A stretch of 64,000 nucleotides of DNA from Agrocybe praecox (taxonomy: Eukaryota > Basidiomycota > Agaricomycetes > Agaricales > Agrocybaceae). Location of the stretch: positions 1,550,001-1,614,000 of the forward strand of contig OZ024846.1 in NCBI GenBank assembly GCA_964017145.1, read 5' to 3'. The position numbers and the translations under genes are program-made. The notes beneath the pieces were generated by a model. It was not told the origin of the DNA, did not search any database, and saw nothing but the letters and a program-made list of their open reading frames with translations. The stretch's first letter is position 1; each line of letters opens with the position of its first letter. Below, piece by piece: positions 1-12,323 of this stretch.

Positions 1-1222
1 AGTATGGAAAGGGGAGGATAGAGGGAAGAGGAGATGGGAGGGGATAGGGAAGAGGTGGGGAGGAGGAAGGGGATGGGAGAGGAGGGATAGAGGCCCAGCC
101 TATGGACAGTGGCGGGGAGCAAGAAAACGGAGGGGTACTCACCTGGTCGTTGTCCTAAATGCCCCGCCCCTCACCTCGCCACGTCACACCCTTGCCCCCA
201 AGGCCACCGCCTCGTTTGCTGGCGTTCGTCGTTGGCGTTGGCGATAGCAAGTCGTCGTTGTCGTCACCGTCGTTGCCCCGTCGCTTGTGTTGTCGTCATC
301 GCTCGTGTCGTCATCGTCACCGTCATCGCCCCGTCATCGTGTTGTCGTTGTCGTTGTCGCTGACGTGCGTGTCGTCGCCGAGTCATCCTATGTTGTCATT
401 GGCGTTGGCGTGGCGTCGTCGCTCGTGTCGTCGTATCGTCATTGGCGTGGCGTTGTTGTCGTTGTCACTGTCGTATCGTTGTCGTTGCATCGTTATCGTC
501 GACGTGCGTGTTGTCACTGACGTGCGTGTCGTCGCCGTGTTGTCGTTGGCGTCGTCTGCGCTGACGTGTTGTCGTCGTTGTGTTGTCGTCACTGGTGTTG
601 GTGTTGTTGCTGGCATTGTTGTTGTTGTTGGCGTTGTTGCTGGCGCCGTCGTTGGCGTTATCGTCGTCGTGGACGTCGTTGTTGGCGTTGCGGTGTGGTG
701 GCGACGGAATGTGGTGGTGGCAGAGGGTGGGTGGATGGTGGTAGTGGTCAGGAAGAAAGCAAACATTGATGATGCGGCAAGGGCAGAAGGTTGTGGCTGT
801 GCCGGCAATTTCCGCAGCGGCCCGGACATCTATTTTGGGAATTTTACAAAAATTGTCGTTTGTATGTCACACGGACCTCCTAAAATTATGAAAAAATCAC
901 GATAATTCCTAAAATATTCGAAATATATTTATCAAACATTAAATGTGACGTAATATGTTACGGTTTTGGCAGAAATGACAAAATAACCACAAAATAAATA
1001 AAATAAAACATATAAAGGTATATGGCTACCTTTAGATAGTTAACTATCAAAGTCTCTATGGTGCAGTCGGATGAGTGTCCATAGTTATATCACATGACCT
1101 CTAGCAAGGCTCTGGGTTCGATTCCCGGTGTCTCCACCGCATTTTTCTTTAATTGTGAAGCCTTTGGTCATGTGATCTGACTGTGGGTCTGAGCAGTTCT
1201 GAACGGTTTCACTCAGTTGTCA
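1..1222. repeat. Left arm of a large perfect inverted repeat
   Basis: Base x pairs with base 6243-x. The arm is the reverse complement of 5021-6242, and the low-complexity frames inside both arms translate identically. The arm runs off the left edge of the window, so its true length is unknown. It holds a purine-rich tract (1-90), a GTC/GTT-rich low-complexity tract (about 220-700), an AT-rich block (880-1020) and a box A/box B pair. It ends abruptly at 1222 against a LINE 3' UTR fragment and lacks the roughly 200 terminal bases that the right-hand copy has outside this match. Confidence 0.93.
1052..1136 (+). other. tRNA-derived pol III promoter remnant (box A/box B)
   Basis: TGGTGCAGTCGG at 1059-1070 fits the box A consensus, and GGTTCGATTCC at 1115-1125 fits box B within a pairable T arm (CTGGG / CCCGG). 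The would-be acceptor strands (GTCTCTA and TGTCTCC) do not pair and no D stem forms. It is therefore not a functional tRNA and more likely a tRNA-derived SINE head or fossil carried by the repeat arm. Confidence 0.45.
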
Positions 1223-1657
1223 AGGCCCGCCAAGATTGTAGACCGCCGTTAGGCGATCAGAATGTTGCTGGTTCGGTGGTGCTTGCGCCGTCGCAAGCGA
1301 GTAAGCATTATGGCCGGGCGTCGAGCTCAGCCCACAGTCCACACCCCACCCAGTCCGCAGTCCCCCCACGTTCCAAGTTGCATCGCTGCTTCCGCTTAGC
1401 CCAAGTGCCCCCGAAGGGTCAGGCCGAAGCCCACAAACCCAGGTACCCACTGAAGGGCCCCCAACGCCCCCGCAGGGTCAGGACAAATCCCACAAGTCAG
1501 AGTACTAGAGCGTGCGCCATTGTAATGGCAAAGAGTCCGCATTCCAAGAAAAGCGCGTCCCGCAGGCCAGGCCAGGGCCCAACCTGCTTATCCGACCCCT
1601 GCGGGTCGCCTGAACACAAATGCTGAGTCGTTGTCGTCCAGGAATTTGATCAGAGAC
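1223..1657 (-). pseudogene. LINE 3' fragment (3' UTR and end of ORF2)
   Basis: Read on the minus strand, this matches the last codons of the LINE ORF2 and its 3' UTR, including the paired GACCGCC-type hairpin seen in the complete copy near 22,301. It is cut at both ends, by the inverted-repeat arm on the left and copia pol on the right. Confidence 0.85.
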
Positions 1658-4600
1658 TAGCAGATCATATAGTCATATATTCAGAAGGTGTTGGTACCGT
1701 TGTGTTTAGACCCATAGTTAGAGGCAAACAATTTAGAGATGTAGAATTCACTAGAGTACTTCACGTTCCCGCGCTTCGTAATAATCTTCTTGCTGTTTTA
1801 TATTTGACAAAGAATAAGGGCATAGATGTACATATTTTACAAGATAAATTCGCTTTTTCACAACACAAGAAACTCCTATTCACTGCTACTATTGATAATG
1901 ATAATATAGGGTATTTAGATGGTTCAACAGTAGATATAATGGAGAATGTACATTTGGCTTCAACGCTGCCTCTTGATTTGTCTCTTTGGCATAAACGGTT
2001 AGGACACCACAACTATGATGGGATTAAGTTGATGATGAAGAATAATCTAGTTGATGGTTTGACTATTGATTCAAAGGCAAAGCCAGATCCTATTTGTGAG
2101 CCATGTCTAGCTGGCAAGATGCATGCAAACCCATTCCTGTCATCAGAAAATAGAGCTACAGATGTGTTAGAATTGATTCATTCAGAGGTACATGATGTTG
2201 GTGTTATTTCACATGGTGGATATTGTTATTGGGTGTCGTTTATAGATGATTGTGGGCGCTTTAAAGTCTATGTTCCTATGAAGAAGAAAAGCGACACATT
2301 TGAAGCATTCAAGTCATTCAAAGCTTATGCAGAGAATCAGACTGGAAAGAAAATCAAATGATTCCGAGACGACAAAGGTGGTGAATATCTGTCTAATGAA
2401 TTCAAGGCTTATCTGGATGAATGTGGAATTGTGCGGGAGCATACTTGCCGGAACTGACCTCAACAAAATGGTGTAGCTGAACATGCTAATTGCACTATTG
2501 CTGAAAGGATTGTAGCACTGCTGGAAGAATCAGGTCTGTCTAAGAAATTTTGGGCTGAGTGTTTGGCTGCACTTGTACATGTATTGAATCGTTGTCCTAC
2601 ATCTGCTGTTATCGGGAAGACCCCATATGAAGTCTGGCATAAAAAGTGACCTAATGTTAGCCATTTACGTGTTTGGGGTCGTGTTGCCTATGTTCATATT
2701 CAGAAGGATAAACGAGGGCACTTGGGTTCACATATGGAGAAATGCATTTTTATTGGATATCCAGATGGTTACAAGGGCTGGAAGTTTTATAATCCTGAAA
2801 CAAAGAAAGTCATCATTTGCGAACGAGCGGACTTTGATGAACGGTATACTTATGGAGGCGAATTGATGATATCCAATAATCAAAATCATACAGAAGCTGA
2901 ACCAGTACCGGTACCAGGGAATGTGAACATAGAGGAGGATGATGAACCAGCACCTGAACCACAGTTACAGGATGCACCTCCTGATGTTGTAGAGCCCAAA
3001 CACGAAATTGGAGACCAGGATGCTTTGGAACCAGCTGTTGATAGTGACGATGAAGAACCTGAACAACCTATTGCTAAAAATCGCCAGAAGCATATTATTG
3101 AAAGTGACGATGAAGATCAATCAGAGGAGGATATCAAACGGGAACCAACCAAGCCAGAGGGATTACGACAATCAACACGCACAGTGAAACCACCAGGACA
3201 ATGGTGGGTTGTCAGAAAGCCAACACCAGCTGTTCCAGACTATGATTTTGAGGAGGAGGATGACGATGAAACTGAAGCAGCTAATGTTGTGGGTGGATCT
3301 CCTGACCCGCAGACATACTCAGAGGCTATGAAAAGCGAACAGGCACGGCAATGGCATGAGGCAATGATAGAGGAAATGAACTGGCATTTGGAAAACAAGA
3401 CTTGGGAGGCAGTGGAGTTACCGGAAGGGCAGAAAGCAATTGGATCAAAATGGGTCTTCAAAACTAAATATAACGCAGATGGGACAATTGAATGGTTCAA
3501 AGCACATGTGGTTGCTAAGGGTTTTAACCAGCGACCTGGTCAAGATTACTTTGAGACCTTTGCATCAACTATGCGACAGGCAACTGTCCGTATTGTATTG
3601 GCATTGGCTGCAATAGAAGATTTAGAACTCCATTCAGTGGACATATCATATGCGTTCACTAACAGTGATATTGACGTTGAGATATATATGCAGCCACCAG
3701 CAGGATTTGTGCAAGGTCAACAAAAGGTAGTCTTTCGACTCAACAAGTCCCTTTATGGGTTAAAGCAGTCATCATGGTTATGGAGTGAAACACTTGGAAA
3801 GGTCTTGATTGAACTGGGGTTCAAAAAGACGTACAGTGATTCCTCACTCTATATTTATGACCGAGATAATGTCAAAGTCATTATGCCTGTGTTTGTGGAT
3901 GATATTACTCTTGCTTCAAAATCAAAAGATGCTCTTGACAAATTTGTTATGGAACTTGGAAAGCACTTCAAATTGCGGGATCTAGGTGAAACCAATTATC
4001 TATTGGGTGTTGAAATCACAAGAGACAGAGCAAATCGGAAATTGTATCTGTCTCAGCGCCAGTATATTATCAACAAGTTGGAGGAATTCAACATGTCAGA
4101 TTGCAAACCCGTTAGCACACCTATGATTCCAGGCTTAAAGTTGACGTCAGAGCAATGTCCCAAGACAATTGAAGAGAAAAGCAAAATGAGTCTCATCCCT
4201 TACATTTCTGCCGTTGGATCTCTTATGTATCTGGCCATGATGACCAGACTGGATATTGCATTTGTGGTGGCATTGTTAGCCCAGTTCAATCACAATCCGG
4301 GTGAAGAACATTGGAAAGCAGTCAAGCACCTGTTCAGATATTTGAAGGGCACATTGGACGTAAAGCTGGAATATGGACCGGACCCAACAATTGGCGATGA
4401 ATTATTTGTGACCTACAGCGATGCTGACCATGGAGGAAATAAGGATAATGGAAAGTCAACAAGTGGCTATATGGTGAAGATTGGGACAGGAGCAGTGGCG
4501 TGGAGGAGTAAACTACAACCTGTGGTGACAAGGTCAACTACGGAGGCAGAGTTTATTGCAGCTAGAGCAGCAGGGATGGAAATACGTTGGATACAGAACA

Positions 4601-4814
4601 TTCTCAAAGAACTTGGATATACACCAACTGCACCAGCCAAACTATATATGGACAATCAATCATCTATGTCTGTGGCGAAGAATCCAGAACATCATGGAAA
4701 GATGAAGCACTTGGACTTGTGTTTCTACTGGTTGAGGGATCAGGTGGAGATGAAGAGGATTCAACCAATATACATTCCGACAGAAGACATGCCAGCCAAT
4801 TTATTAACGAAAGC
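1658..4814 (+). pseudogene. Degenerate Ty1/copia pol, three in-frame TGA
   Basis: A single reading frame runs from the end of the protease region through GAG-pre-integrase (WHKRLGHH), integrase (CEPCLAGK, PQQNGVAE), reverse transcriptase (SLYGLKQS, FVDDI at about 3895) and RNase H (TTEAEF at about 4538), ending LTKA. TGA codons at 2359, 2455 and 2647 break the frame. At each, other copia proteins usually have arginine (KRFRDD, RNRPQQ, KKRPNV), so all three look like CGA to TGA changes. No LTR or gag is attached. The 5' end abuts a LINE fragment and the 3' end abuts the TIR at 4815. Confidence 0.9.
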
Positions 4815-5020
4815 GAGGTCTTTACTCTGAGCCACATTTACCAAGCGGTACTGGTCAGACTTTTGACTTGTCTGAGCAGTTCTGAGCGGAAATTTAGGAT
4901 TTCCCTCCCAGCCATTTGGCTGGAAAAGACCCCCCAAATGTCCAAGCATTTCTGATCAGAATCACTCAGACAGATCAGAACTGGTCAGACAGCTCAGCTT
5001 TCTGAGCTCCAATCCCTATC

Positions 5021-6242
5021 TGACAACTGAGTGAAACCGTTCAGAACTGCTCAGACCCACAGTCAGATCACATGACCAAAGGCTTCACAATTAAAGAAAA
5101 ATGCGGTGGAGACACCGGGAATCGAACCCAGAGCCTTGCTAGAGGTCATGTGATATAACTATGGACACTCATCCGACTGCACCATAGAGACTTTGATAGT
5201 TAACTATCTAAAGGTAGCCATATACCTTTATATGTTTTATTTTATTTATTTTGTGGTTATTTTGTCATTTCTGCCAAAACCGTAACATATTACGTCACAT
5301 TTAATGTTTGATAAATATATTTCGAATATTTTAGGAATTATCGTGATTTTTTCATAATTTTAGGAGGTCCGTGTGACATACAAACGACAATTTTTGTAAA
5401 ATTCCCAAAATAGATGTCCGGGCCGCTGCGGAAATTGCCGGCACAGCCACAACCTTCTGCCCTTGCCGCATCATCAATGTTTGCTTTCTTCCTGACCACT
5501 ACCACCATCCACCCACCCTCTGCCACCACCACATTCCGTCGCCACCACACCGCAACGCCAACAACGACGTCCACGACGACGATAACGCCAACGACGGCGC
5601 CAGCAACAACGCCAACAACAACAACAATGCCAGCAACAACACCAACACCAGTGACGACAACACAACGACGACAACACGTCAGCGCAGACGACGCCAACGA
5701 CAACACGGCGACGACACGCACGTCAGTGACAACACGCACGTCGACGATAACGATGCAACGACAACGATACGACAGTGACAACGACAACAACGCCACGCCA
5801 ATGACGATACGACGACACGAGCGACGACGCCACGCCAACGCCAATGACAACATAGGATGACTCGGCGACGACACGCACGTCAGCGACAACGACAACGACA
5901 ACACGATGACGGGGCGATGACGGTGACGATGACGACACGAGCGATGACGACAACACAAGCGACGGGGCAACGACGGTGACGACAACGACGACTTGCTATC
6001 GCCAACGCCAACGACGAACGCCAGCAAACGAGGCGGTGGCCTTGGGGGCAAGGGTGTGACGTGGCGAGGTGAGGGGCGGGGCATTTAGGACAACGACCAG
6101 GTGAGTACCCCTCCGTTTTCTTGCTCCCCGCCACTGTCCATAGGCTGGGCCTCTATCCCTCCTCTCCCATCCCCTTCCTCCTCCCCACCTCTTCCCTATC
6201 CCCTCCCATCTCCTCTTCCCTCTATCCTCCCCTTTCCATACT
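5021..6242. repeat. Right arm of the large inverted repeat
   Basis: This is the reverse complement of 1-1222, separated from it by 3.8 kb of copia and LINE debris. The arm lies wholly inside the DNA element at 4815-6588. The left arm therefore looks like a second, inverted, end-truncated copy of that element or an inverted duplication. Apparently perfect identity implies a recent event, gene conversion or an assembly artefact. Confidence 0.93.
5107..5191 (-). other. Second copy of the box A/box B remnant
   Basis: Mirror copy in the right arm, identical to 1052-1136. If either is transcribed by pol III, the two transcripts would be read toward each other across the 3.8-kb spacer. Confidence 0.45.
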
Positions 6243-6588
6243 CCCTTCCCCCCTTTTTCTCCAATTAAAAATAAGTATATAAGTATATAAACATCATGTA
6301 TATTATGCATTTTCTTAATTAATTTATTTTCGCTTTTTTATATGTTTTTTTGTGTGATTCCTATGTTTTTGGTGAATGTTATGTTTTTTTAAACATAAGT
6401 AACATTGCATAAAACATGCAAACAGCAAGTTTCCACTAAGTTGGACAGGATTCTGGATGGAGTCCAGGTCAGAAACACTTGGTAATGGTCAGAAACACTT
6501 AATAATGGTCAGTTCTGCTCAGACTCAGTCAGACCCACTTGTTTCTGGTCAGAACCGGTTGGTAGTCGTGGGGCAGAGTAAAGTACTG

Positions 6589-6767
6589 GCCTTTATCTCC
6601 CATTTGTTTGACCCATCTGCATCGGATGGCTTGGTTTCCTTGCCAGAAACTAGCCTCCATAGCCCATTTCGCATTAACCAAGCCTTCATTTCACCAACCC
6701 ATTCTGTGTAGTTATTTTTTGATAATGGCTTTACTTTAGCAACTGTGTTGTTATCTGATGTAGACAT
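6589..6767 (-). pseudogene. Copia gag N-terminus, truncated
   Basis: The minus strand encodes MSTSDNNTVAK, then a typical copia Gag start with NNYTEWVGEMKAWLM, and stops at the DNA-element junction after about 60 residues. It lies 94 bp downstream (minus sense) of an LTR and primer-binding site, so this is the 5' end of a copia element whose remainder is missing. Confidence 0.8.
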
Positions 6768-6848
6768 TATTCCAAATCAAAGTTAACCCTCAAACCCAAT
6801 GATAGACAGCAATAGACTTAATCAATTGTATAGCCAAGTGTATAAGCC

Positions 6849-6861
6849 GGGGCCCATAACC
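6849..6861 (-). promoter_or_regulatory. Copia primer-binding site (initiator tRNA-Met anticodon arm)
   Basis: GGTTATGGGCCCC on the minus strand directly follows the LTR end. Its complement, GGGCCCATAACC, is the anticodon-arm sequence of eukaryotic initiator tRNA-Met, as for the internally primed Drosophila copia element. Confidence 0.7.
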
Positions 6862-7320
6862 TGTTAAAAATTGACCTCTAACGTAAGTAAAAGTCAATAG
6901 ACTTATAGTTAACAATAGAGCCAAGTTTCAATGCGTAACAATGACTAGTCTTATGAAAATAGTGTATTGCTTCTATATAATCCCAAACCCAATCTAGTGT
7001 CTTGAGTACTCTCAGACATAGTAGGAAAACTGGTCTGTTTGTCCATGTTTACCCCAAAAATCCCTAGGCGCCAATATAGGTGCCCACAATATAGCGTTTG
7101 AAATCAGTGGTGCACCAAACAAAGTTCTACGCTACATATTATATACTGCCGGATTCGTCTCGTTGAGGAGATTCCGAATCCTGAAAGATCTCGTCCATAG
7201 CTGTACTCTATAAATAACTATTTACGAAATACTGTCCAAAAACAGGGAAAAACACTGAAATCTATGTAAAGTCCATATGTACAAGTCCAAAATCAAAGTG
7301 TTTGATCACTAATTTCAACA
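6862..7320 (-). repeat. Copia LTR (460-bp family), 5' LTR of a broken element
   Basis: In minus orientation it begins TGTTGAAATTAGT and ends TTTTTAACA, and is homologous to the solo LTRs at 13,236-13,695 and 29,862-30,322. It is followed by a primer-binding site and gag start. It splits off from LINE ORF1 sequence at 7321. Confidence 0.85.
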
Positions 7321-9527
7321 AGACCCCACCCCAACAACCCAGTGGAGGCAGCCTCTGCGAGGCAGCCCTCATCACTCTGAGACCCCCACCGTGCACGGAC
7401 AAGGGGAAACAGAAGGAGGCTCCCCCTCCCACACGGCCTCAGAAGCCCGGACCTTCAGGGTCTGGGCCCAGGAAGCCCAATCCCAAAGCACCAGCTACTA
7501 CACAGCCGATGCAGCAGCCCAAGGTGCCGGAGACTCGGTTCGGAAGAATTGTGCCACCGCTTCCTTCTCGTCGGACCGCTGGTCCAGGCAAGGGGTCATA
7601 TGCCTCTCGCCTTGGCCAAGGACGGAAACAACCCGTGACCGTCGCACAACTCGCGAAGGTCACACCCCAATTGCCGATAAGCGCAGTAGCACAGGCAACC
7701 AATCAGAATGCAGTGGGGCCGACAAAGTCACGAAAGCGCAAGTCGCAACTCCCCTCCTTCGTCGCTGGAGGACCGTCGAGAAGACAGGTCCTCATACAGT
7801 TTGAAAGCGCGATCCCAACTTGCGACTTCAACCTATACATTGTTTGCGCCCGCCATGCTTTGCGCGACGGGGGCTCCACATCTCAAATCCTGTCCATGGC
7901 TCCGGCCTATGCAGGATACACTCTCCACACTGACGGTGTAGCCAACAAGCGGGACCTCGAATACCTTCGAGGTCAAGCTAATGCATCATTCGGACAGGTA
8001 GCCAACGGCATTAGTGTCAGTCTACCGGTTGCCACATTGTTCATCCGCATTGTGGATGTCCCATATTATACCGACGCCGCAAGGACGTCGAGAATTACAT
8101 CCGAGATAGTGCAGGGGGCCCTCAAGTCCTCTCCGCTTGGTGGAAACTTGTACTTTGCACGCGAAGCGCGCATAGTACACAACTCCCCGGCCAGTACCAT
8201 GGGTATGGCCTACGTCGACATCTGGGACTCTAAGTCCGGTGCCCGCGCCAAACAGATCATCAACAAGTCTGTTATGGTACTCAGTAGGCAGTGCGAGATT
8301 CAACCCGCCATCACCCACACCGGTGTTCCCCTATGCCAGCGTTGCTGGCGATGGGGCCACTCCGACAAAGGATGCAGGCTCCGAGCCGCGTCCTGCCCCC
8401 ACTGTATGGGCCCACACAGGGCAGATGAACATCGAGACATCACCAAGTGCTGCAAAGGGAATGCGAAAGCGCAGCCACTGCAGTCATATTTTTATATGAT
8501 ATATTGGTAGTTGCCAAACTATGAGCATGCATCCAGAACGGTACCTACCTGGGCTGGCAGTTGCCAGACCTATATGTTTCACTGCCTATGTGCTTGACTG
8601 GTCATGTGCTGTGACTGGTTGTTACTGATTGCATCAAAATACAAAAGCATGACTTTTTGCTTGCCTCTATTTACACATTCAGGGTTCACAGCCACAATTT
8701 TATGGCCTCAAATACAAACAAATAATAAATAAGGCATGATCAGCTACCAACACACCCAAACACCAAACAACTTAGGACTTGAGTGATGTCACAACCAAAT
8801 ACCTTAATAAGGCAAATGAACGTTTTTGCATAAAGGCCCATCAACACATAATGATGGCAACTAAGACATGACCAAATAAGATCAAATCTATTTTTAGAAC
8901 AGATCTATATTTAGTTCGTTCTATTTTTAGAACACTTTACATATTTGGTTAGTTTAAGCCTAAAATAGTATAGCACACATTTCTTGATGATTTTAAAAAT
9001 TATATTTAGCATGCTATGAATATTTTAATCTTTTATTTTGATTTGTATCCGGCTTTCCGCGGATATTTTGCATTTTGTGGCTGAACCGTTGATGATTATG
9101 TAATAAAAAATATTTAGCATAGCTTTTGAAATTTTCTCTATAACTTTGATTTTTGGTGGCTGTGCACCAAATCACATGACTATCACATGCTAACAGCCAT
9201 CTACAGGATATCAGACTGGCAACTGCCAGGCTGGGTAGATTCCATTCTGGATGCATGCTTATAGTTTGGCAGCTACCATATATGAAGATGTCAACTGACT
9301 GCTACAGGTGGAAAGCGAACCCACCACTTGAACCCACCCCGGCTGACCAGCCGTGCCCTCACACGGCCCACTGTGTCAATTGCAAGGGGGACCATGCTGC
9401 GAACTTGCGCAAATGCAAGTTCTGGATCAACCACTTCGATCATGCTTGGATTGATGGCAAATATGCAGAGGTACGTCGCATACGACAGAACCTCCGCGAT
9501 CGTACTAACCCCCTCCCCGTAGCTTAA
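7321..9527 (+). pseudogene. LINE ORF1 (gag-like), interrupted copy
   Basis: From about codon 205 to its end this matches the intact ORF1 at 16,140-18,110. It has the Pro-rich linker, a central conserved domain and the first CCHC knuckle (CQRCWRWGH). A DNA element at 8472-9310 interrupts it at codons for AKA. The frame resumes at 9318 with the last knuckle and the terminal VA. The stop overlaps the ORF2 start as TAATG at 9525-9529. The 5' third is missing, replaced by a copia LTR. Confidence 0.88.
8472..9310. mobile_element. hAT-like non-autonomous DNA element
   Basis: This 839-bp element in LINE ORF1 is flanked by GAAAGCG at 8465-8471 and 9311-9317 (8 bp if one mismatch is allowed). Its ends are inverted: the left has GGTAGTTGCCAAACTAT followed by GCATGCATCCAGAA, and the right mirrors it with few changes. 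Short outer ends begin CAGCC / CACCT. It has no transposase. The middle carries the roughly 115-bp core shared with three other elements here. Confidence 0.8.
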
Positions 9528-11769
9528 TGCGCAACGGCCTAGGGAGGGAAATTAGTATATACTTGCACAATGTAGCCAAGAAATATGATTACTTGACTGT
9601 GCTCCTCGAAACGTTAATAGACACTGTTGACATTATCTTTGTGCAAGAACCGCCTTGGCGGATAATAAGACAAGCACCCTCCTCATCCAATAAGGAAGGT
9701 GATAACATCGTAGGCGCGCCTATGCATCCCGCATGGTTGTATATGGTACGCCCCCCAGAAAACGTGGAGATCCCCCTCCGAGTCATGGCATACGTGTCAA
9801 AACGACTCGAGAGGCTCCGTCCCTCGATGAGACAAGATCTTATTGATCATGAGGGCTTTACACTGCCCCACTGATTCCTGATAGAGTCCAGTGGAGTCCG
9901 GTGCTTTTTGCACTTTTCCAAATGGCTGGTAGCCCCATCCAAGCTCAAGTACTGGACTCCACCTGGATTGGGGGTGGACTGAGGCTTATACTGGACTCGG
10001 CACCGGAATATGGTGGACTGGACTCAATCTGGACTCAATCTGGACTCAATCTGGACAATAATATGTTTTATTTTATTTTATTATGGTTATTTCGTCATTT
10101 CCGCCAAAACCGTAACATATTACGTCATATTTAATGTTTGATAAATATATTTCGAATATTTTAGGAATTATTGTGATTTTTTTCATAATTTTAGGAGGTC
10201 CGTATGACATACAAACAACAGTTTCTGCAAAATTCCTAAAATAGATGTTCGGGCCGCTTCGGAAATTGCCGGCACAGCCACAACCCGCTGCCCTGGCCGC
10301 GTCATCACTCTTTCCTTGCTTCTTACCACTACCACCACCATCCATTCACCGTCCGTCACCACCACGTCCGGTCTCCACCACGCCGCAACGCCAACGACGA
10401 CGCCTATGACGACGAACACGCCAACGACGACGACACCGCGAACACCAAAGACAACACGAACGACAACGGCGCAAACGACAATGGCGCAAACGACAACGGC
10501 ACAAACGACAACGGCGCAAACGACAACGGTGACGTGAACGACAACGACGACAGACACCAACAACAGACACCAACGACAACGCCGACGACAACACAGTGAT
10601 GACAACACAGCGACGACAACATGACCACGACGCCAACGACGACACGCACATCAGCAACGGCACACACGTCAGCAACGATGACGCCAATGCACGCGATGGC
10701 TCCAACGACGACTCGACGGCAACGACGCCATGCCCATGACGACGCGACGGCAACGACAACACGAGCAACGACGTCACACCAACGCCTACGACACACCGAC
10801 AACGACCCCGCAAACCACGATGACGATAACGCCGACAACGATAACGACGGACGCGCATGGCGAAACCGACGAAGGCTGCCAGCGAACCAGCCGACGAACG
10901 CGAGGGGGCGGGGTTGGGCGCAAGGGTGTGACGTGGCAAGGCAGGGCGTTTAGGACAACGACAAGGTAAGTACTCCGTTTGCTCGCTCATCGCCGCTGTC
11001 GACAGGTTGAGCCCTCTGTTCCTCCTTTCCCATTCCCTTCCTCCTCCCCACCCTCTTCTCATCTCTCTGCCCTATCCCCTCCCATCTCCTCTTCCCTCTG
11101 CTCTCCTCTTTCCATATCCCCTCCCTCCATTTTTCTCTAATCAAAAATAATTATAGAAGTATATTACAAATCATGTATATTATGAAATTTCTTAATTAAT
11201 TAATTAAATTTCGCTTTTTCATATGTTTTTTTGTGTGATTCTTATGTTTTTTGTGAATGTTATGTTTTTTAAACATAAATGACATTGCATAAAACATGCA
11301 AATAGCAAGTTTCTACAAAGTTTGACTGGATTCTGGATGGAGTCCACCAGACTCCAGTGGAATCCAGCACAAAAAGCATGCCAATCCACTGGACTCCATG
11401 GGACTATGTGGACTCCACTGGACTCCACCAGGAATCAGTGGGGCAGTGTAAAGTATTGTTGATCATTGTGACATCTTTGTTCTCTCGCTGTTCCAAGGCA
11501 ACGAGACGTATAACTTCATGAATGTCTATTCAGATGACAGAAGTACAGCGATCCGGTATTTACAGGATCACGTCGACGAACTGCCCCCCTTCCAGTATAT
11601 GGGCGGGGACTTCAACACACACTCGAGGATATGGGACCCCAATGTCACGTATCACCGGTGGGATGCTATTGCGCTACTAGACGTAGCCGCAGAACTAGAC
11701 CTAGAATGGACAGAACCGTCCAATCCGGGTCCTACATTTATATCCAACAATCCAGACCTTTGGCCTTCG
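9527..11769 (+). pseudogene. LINE ORF2 endonuclease part, interrupted and truncated
   Basis: The frame begins MRNGLGREISIYLHN and matches the intact ORF2 endonuclease domain. It is interrupted at codons LIDH by the 1.6-kb element at 9851-11458 and resumes at 11,467 through GGDFNTHSRIWDP to FISNNPDLWPS. A copia LTR begins at 11,770. The reverse transcriptase part is not present on this side of the assembly gap. Confidence 0.88.
9851..11458. mobile_element. Non-autonomous TIR DNA element with 8-bp TSD
   Basis: TTGATCAT flanks it at 9843-9850 and 11,459-11,466, an 8-bp duplication as in hAT and related superfamilies. The TIRs are about 43 bp (core CTTTACACTGCCCCACTGAT) with subterminal TGGACTC repeats. 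The inside has an AT-rich block, an ACG/GAC-rich tract (10,320-10,880), a pyrimidine-rich tract (10,990-11,120) and an AT-rich tail. It has no transposase. Removing it restores the LINE ORF2 frame. Confidence 0.85.
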
Positions 11770-12007
11770 TGTTAGAATTTGCCCTCCAAGTCCCCACCTT
11801 CCAGACCTCTCAGGAGGTTCATCACACTTCTGTCATACTAAAACATGCTTCACCTTTCTCACATGTTTCATCCTCTGATACATGTTTCACTTCCCTTACA
11901 TGTTTCATGTTCTCTTACATGTTTCATGCTCTTACACGTTTCATGCTCTTACACGTTTCACGCTCTTACACGTTTCACGTTCTCACATGTTTCACATCTG
12001 TTACATC
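11770..12007 (+). repeat. Copia LTR fragment (437-bp family) at assembly gap
   Basis: It starts TGTTAGAATTTGCCCTCC like the LTRs at 24,805 and 28,882 and carries the repeated TTACATGTTTCA motif. It is cut by the N run, so whether it is a solo LTR or a whole element cannot be told. Confidence 0.85.
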
Positions 12008-12207
12008 NNNNNNNNNNNNNNNNNNNNNNNNNNNNNNNNNNNNNNNNNNNNNNNNNNNNNNNNNNNNNNNNNNNNNNNNNNNNNNNNNNNNNNNNNNNNN
12101 NNNNNNNNNNNNNNNNNNNNNNNNNNNNNNNNNNNNNNNNNNNNNNNNNNNNNNNNNNNNNNNNNNNNNNNNNNNNNNNNNNNNNNNNNNNNNNNNNNNN
12201 NNNNNNN
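12008..12207. other. Assembly gap (200 N)
   Basis: Exactly 200 N bases. The round number suggests a placeholder, so true distance and linkage across it are unknown. Confidence 0.99.
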
Positions 12208-12323
12208 AAGCGGAGAGGACTTGAGAGCCCTCTGCACTATGTCGGAAGTGATTCTTGACGTCCTTGCGGCATTGGTATAGTAAGAGACATCCACAATGCG
12301 GATGAATGATGTGGCAACCGGGA

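Larger units (their letters stand above)
4815..6588. mobile_element. Non-autonomous TIR DNA element (family of 9851-11458)
   Basis: The ends are imperfect inverted repeats: the left begins GAGGTCTTTACTCTG and the right, reversed, reads CAGTACTTTACTCTG followed by CCCCAC. The internal order matches the element at 9851-11458: AT-rich block, GAC-rich low-complexity tract, pyrimidine-rich tract, then an AT-rich tail. I see no transposase. The flanks (ACGAAAGC on the left, GCCTTTAT on the right) are not a target duplication. The left flank is copia pol on + and the right flank is copia gag on -, so the locus was rearranged after insertion. Long GTC/GAC-repeat frames inside are not credible proteins. 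Confidence 0.65.

Noticed and set aside
159..905. Long open frames (248, 148 aa) in the inverted-repeat arms
   Set aside because: They are translations of GTC/GAC-type low-complexity DNA, open on both strands with Val/Arg/Ser or Thr runs. No domain or plausible protein composition.
1052..1136. A functional tRNA gene
   Set aside because: Box A and B fit but the acceptor and D stems do not pair. Kept only as a pol III promoter remnant.
4815..6588. A clean 8-bp target-site duplication for this element
   Set aside because: The flanking octamers do not match in direct orientation. Five of eight positions match when one is reversed, which is within chance.
10316..11062. Thr- and Val/Arg-rich open frames in the 9851-11,458 element
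   Set aside because: Same low-complexity artefact. The element has no transposase-like sequence.
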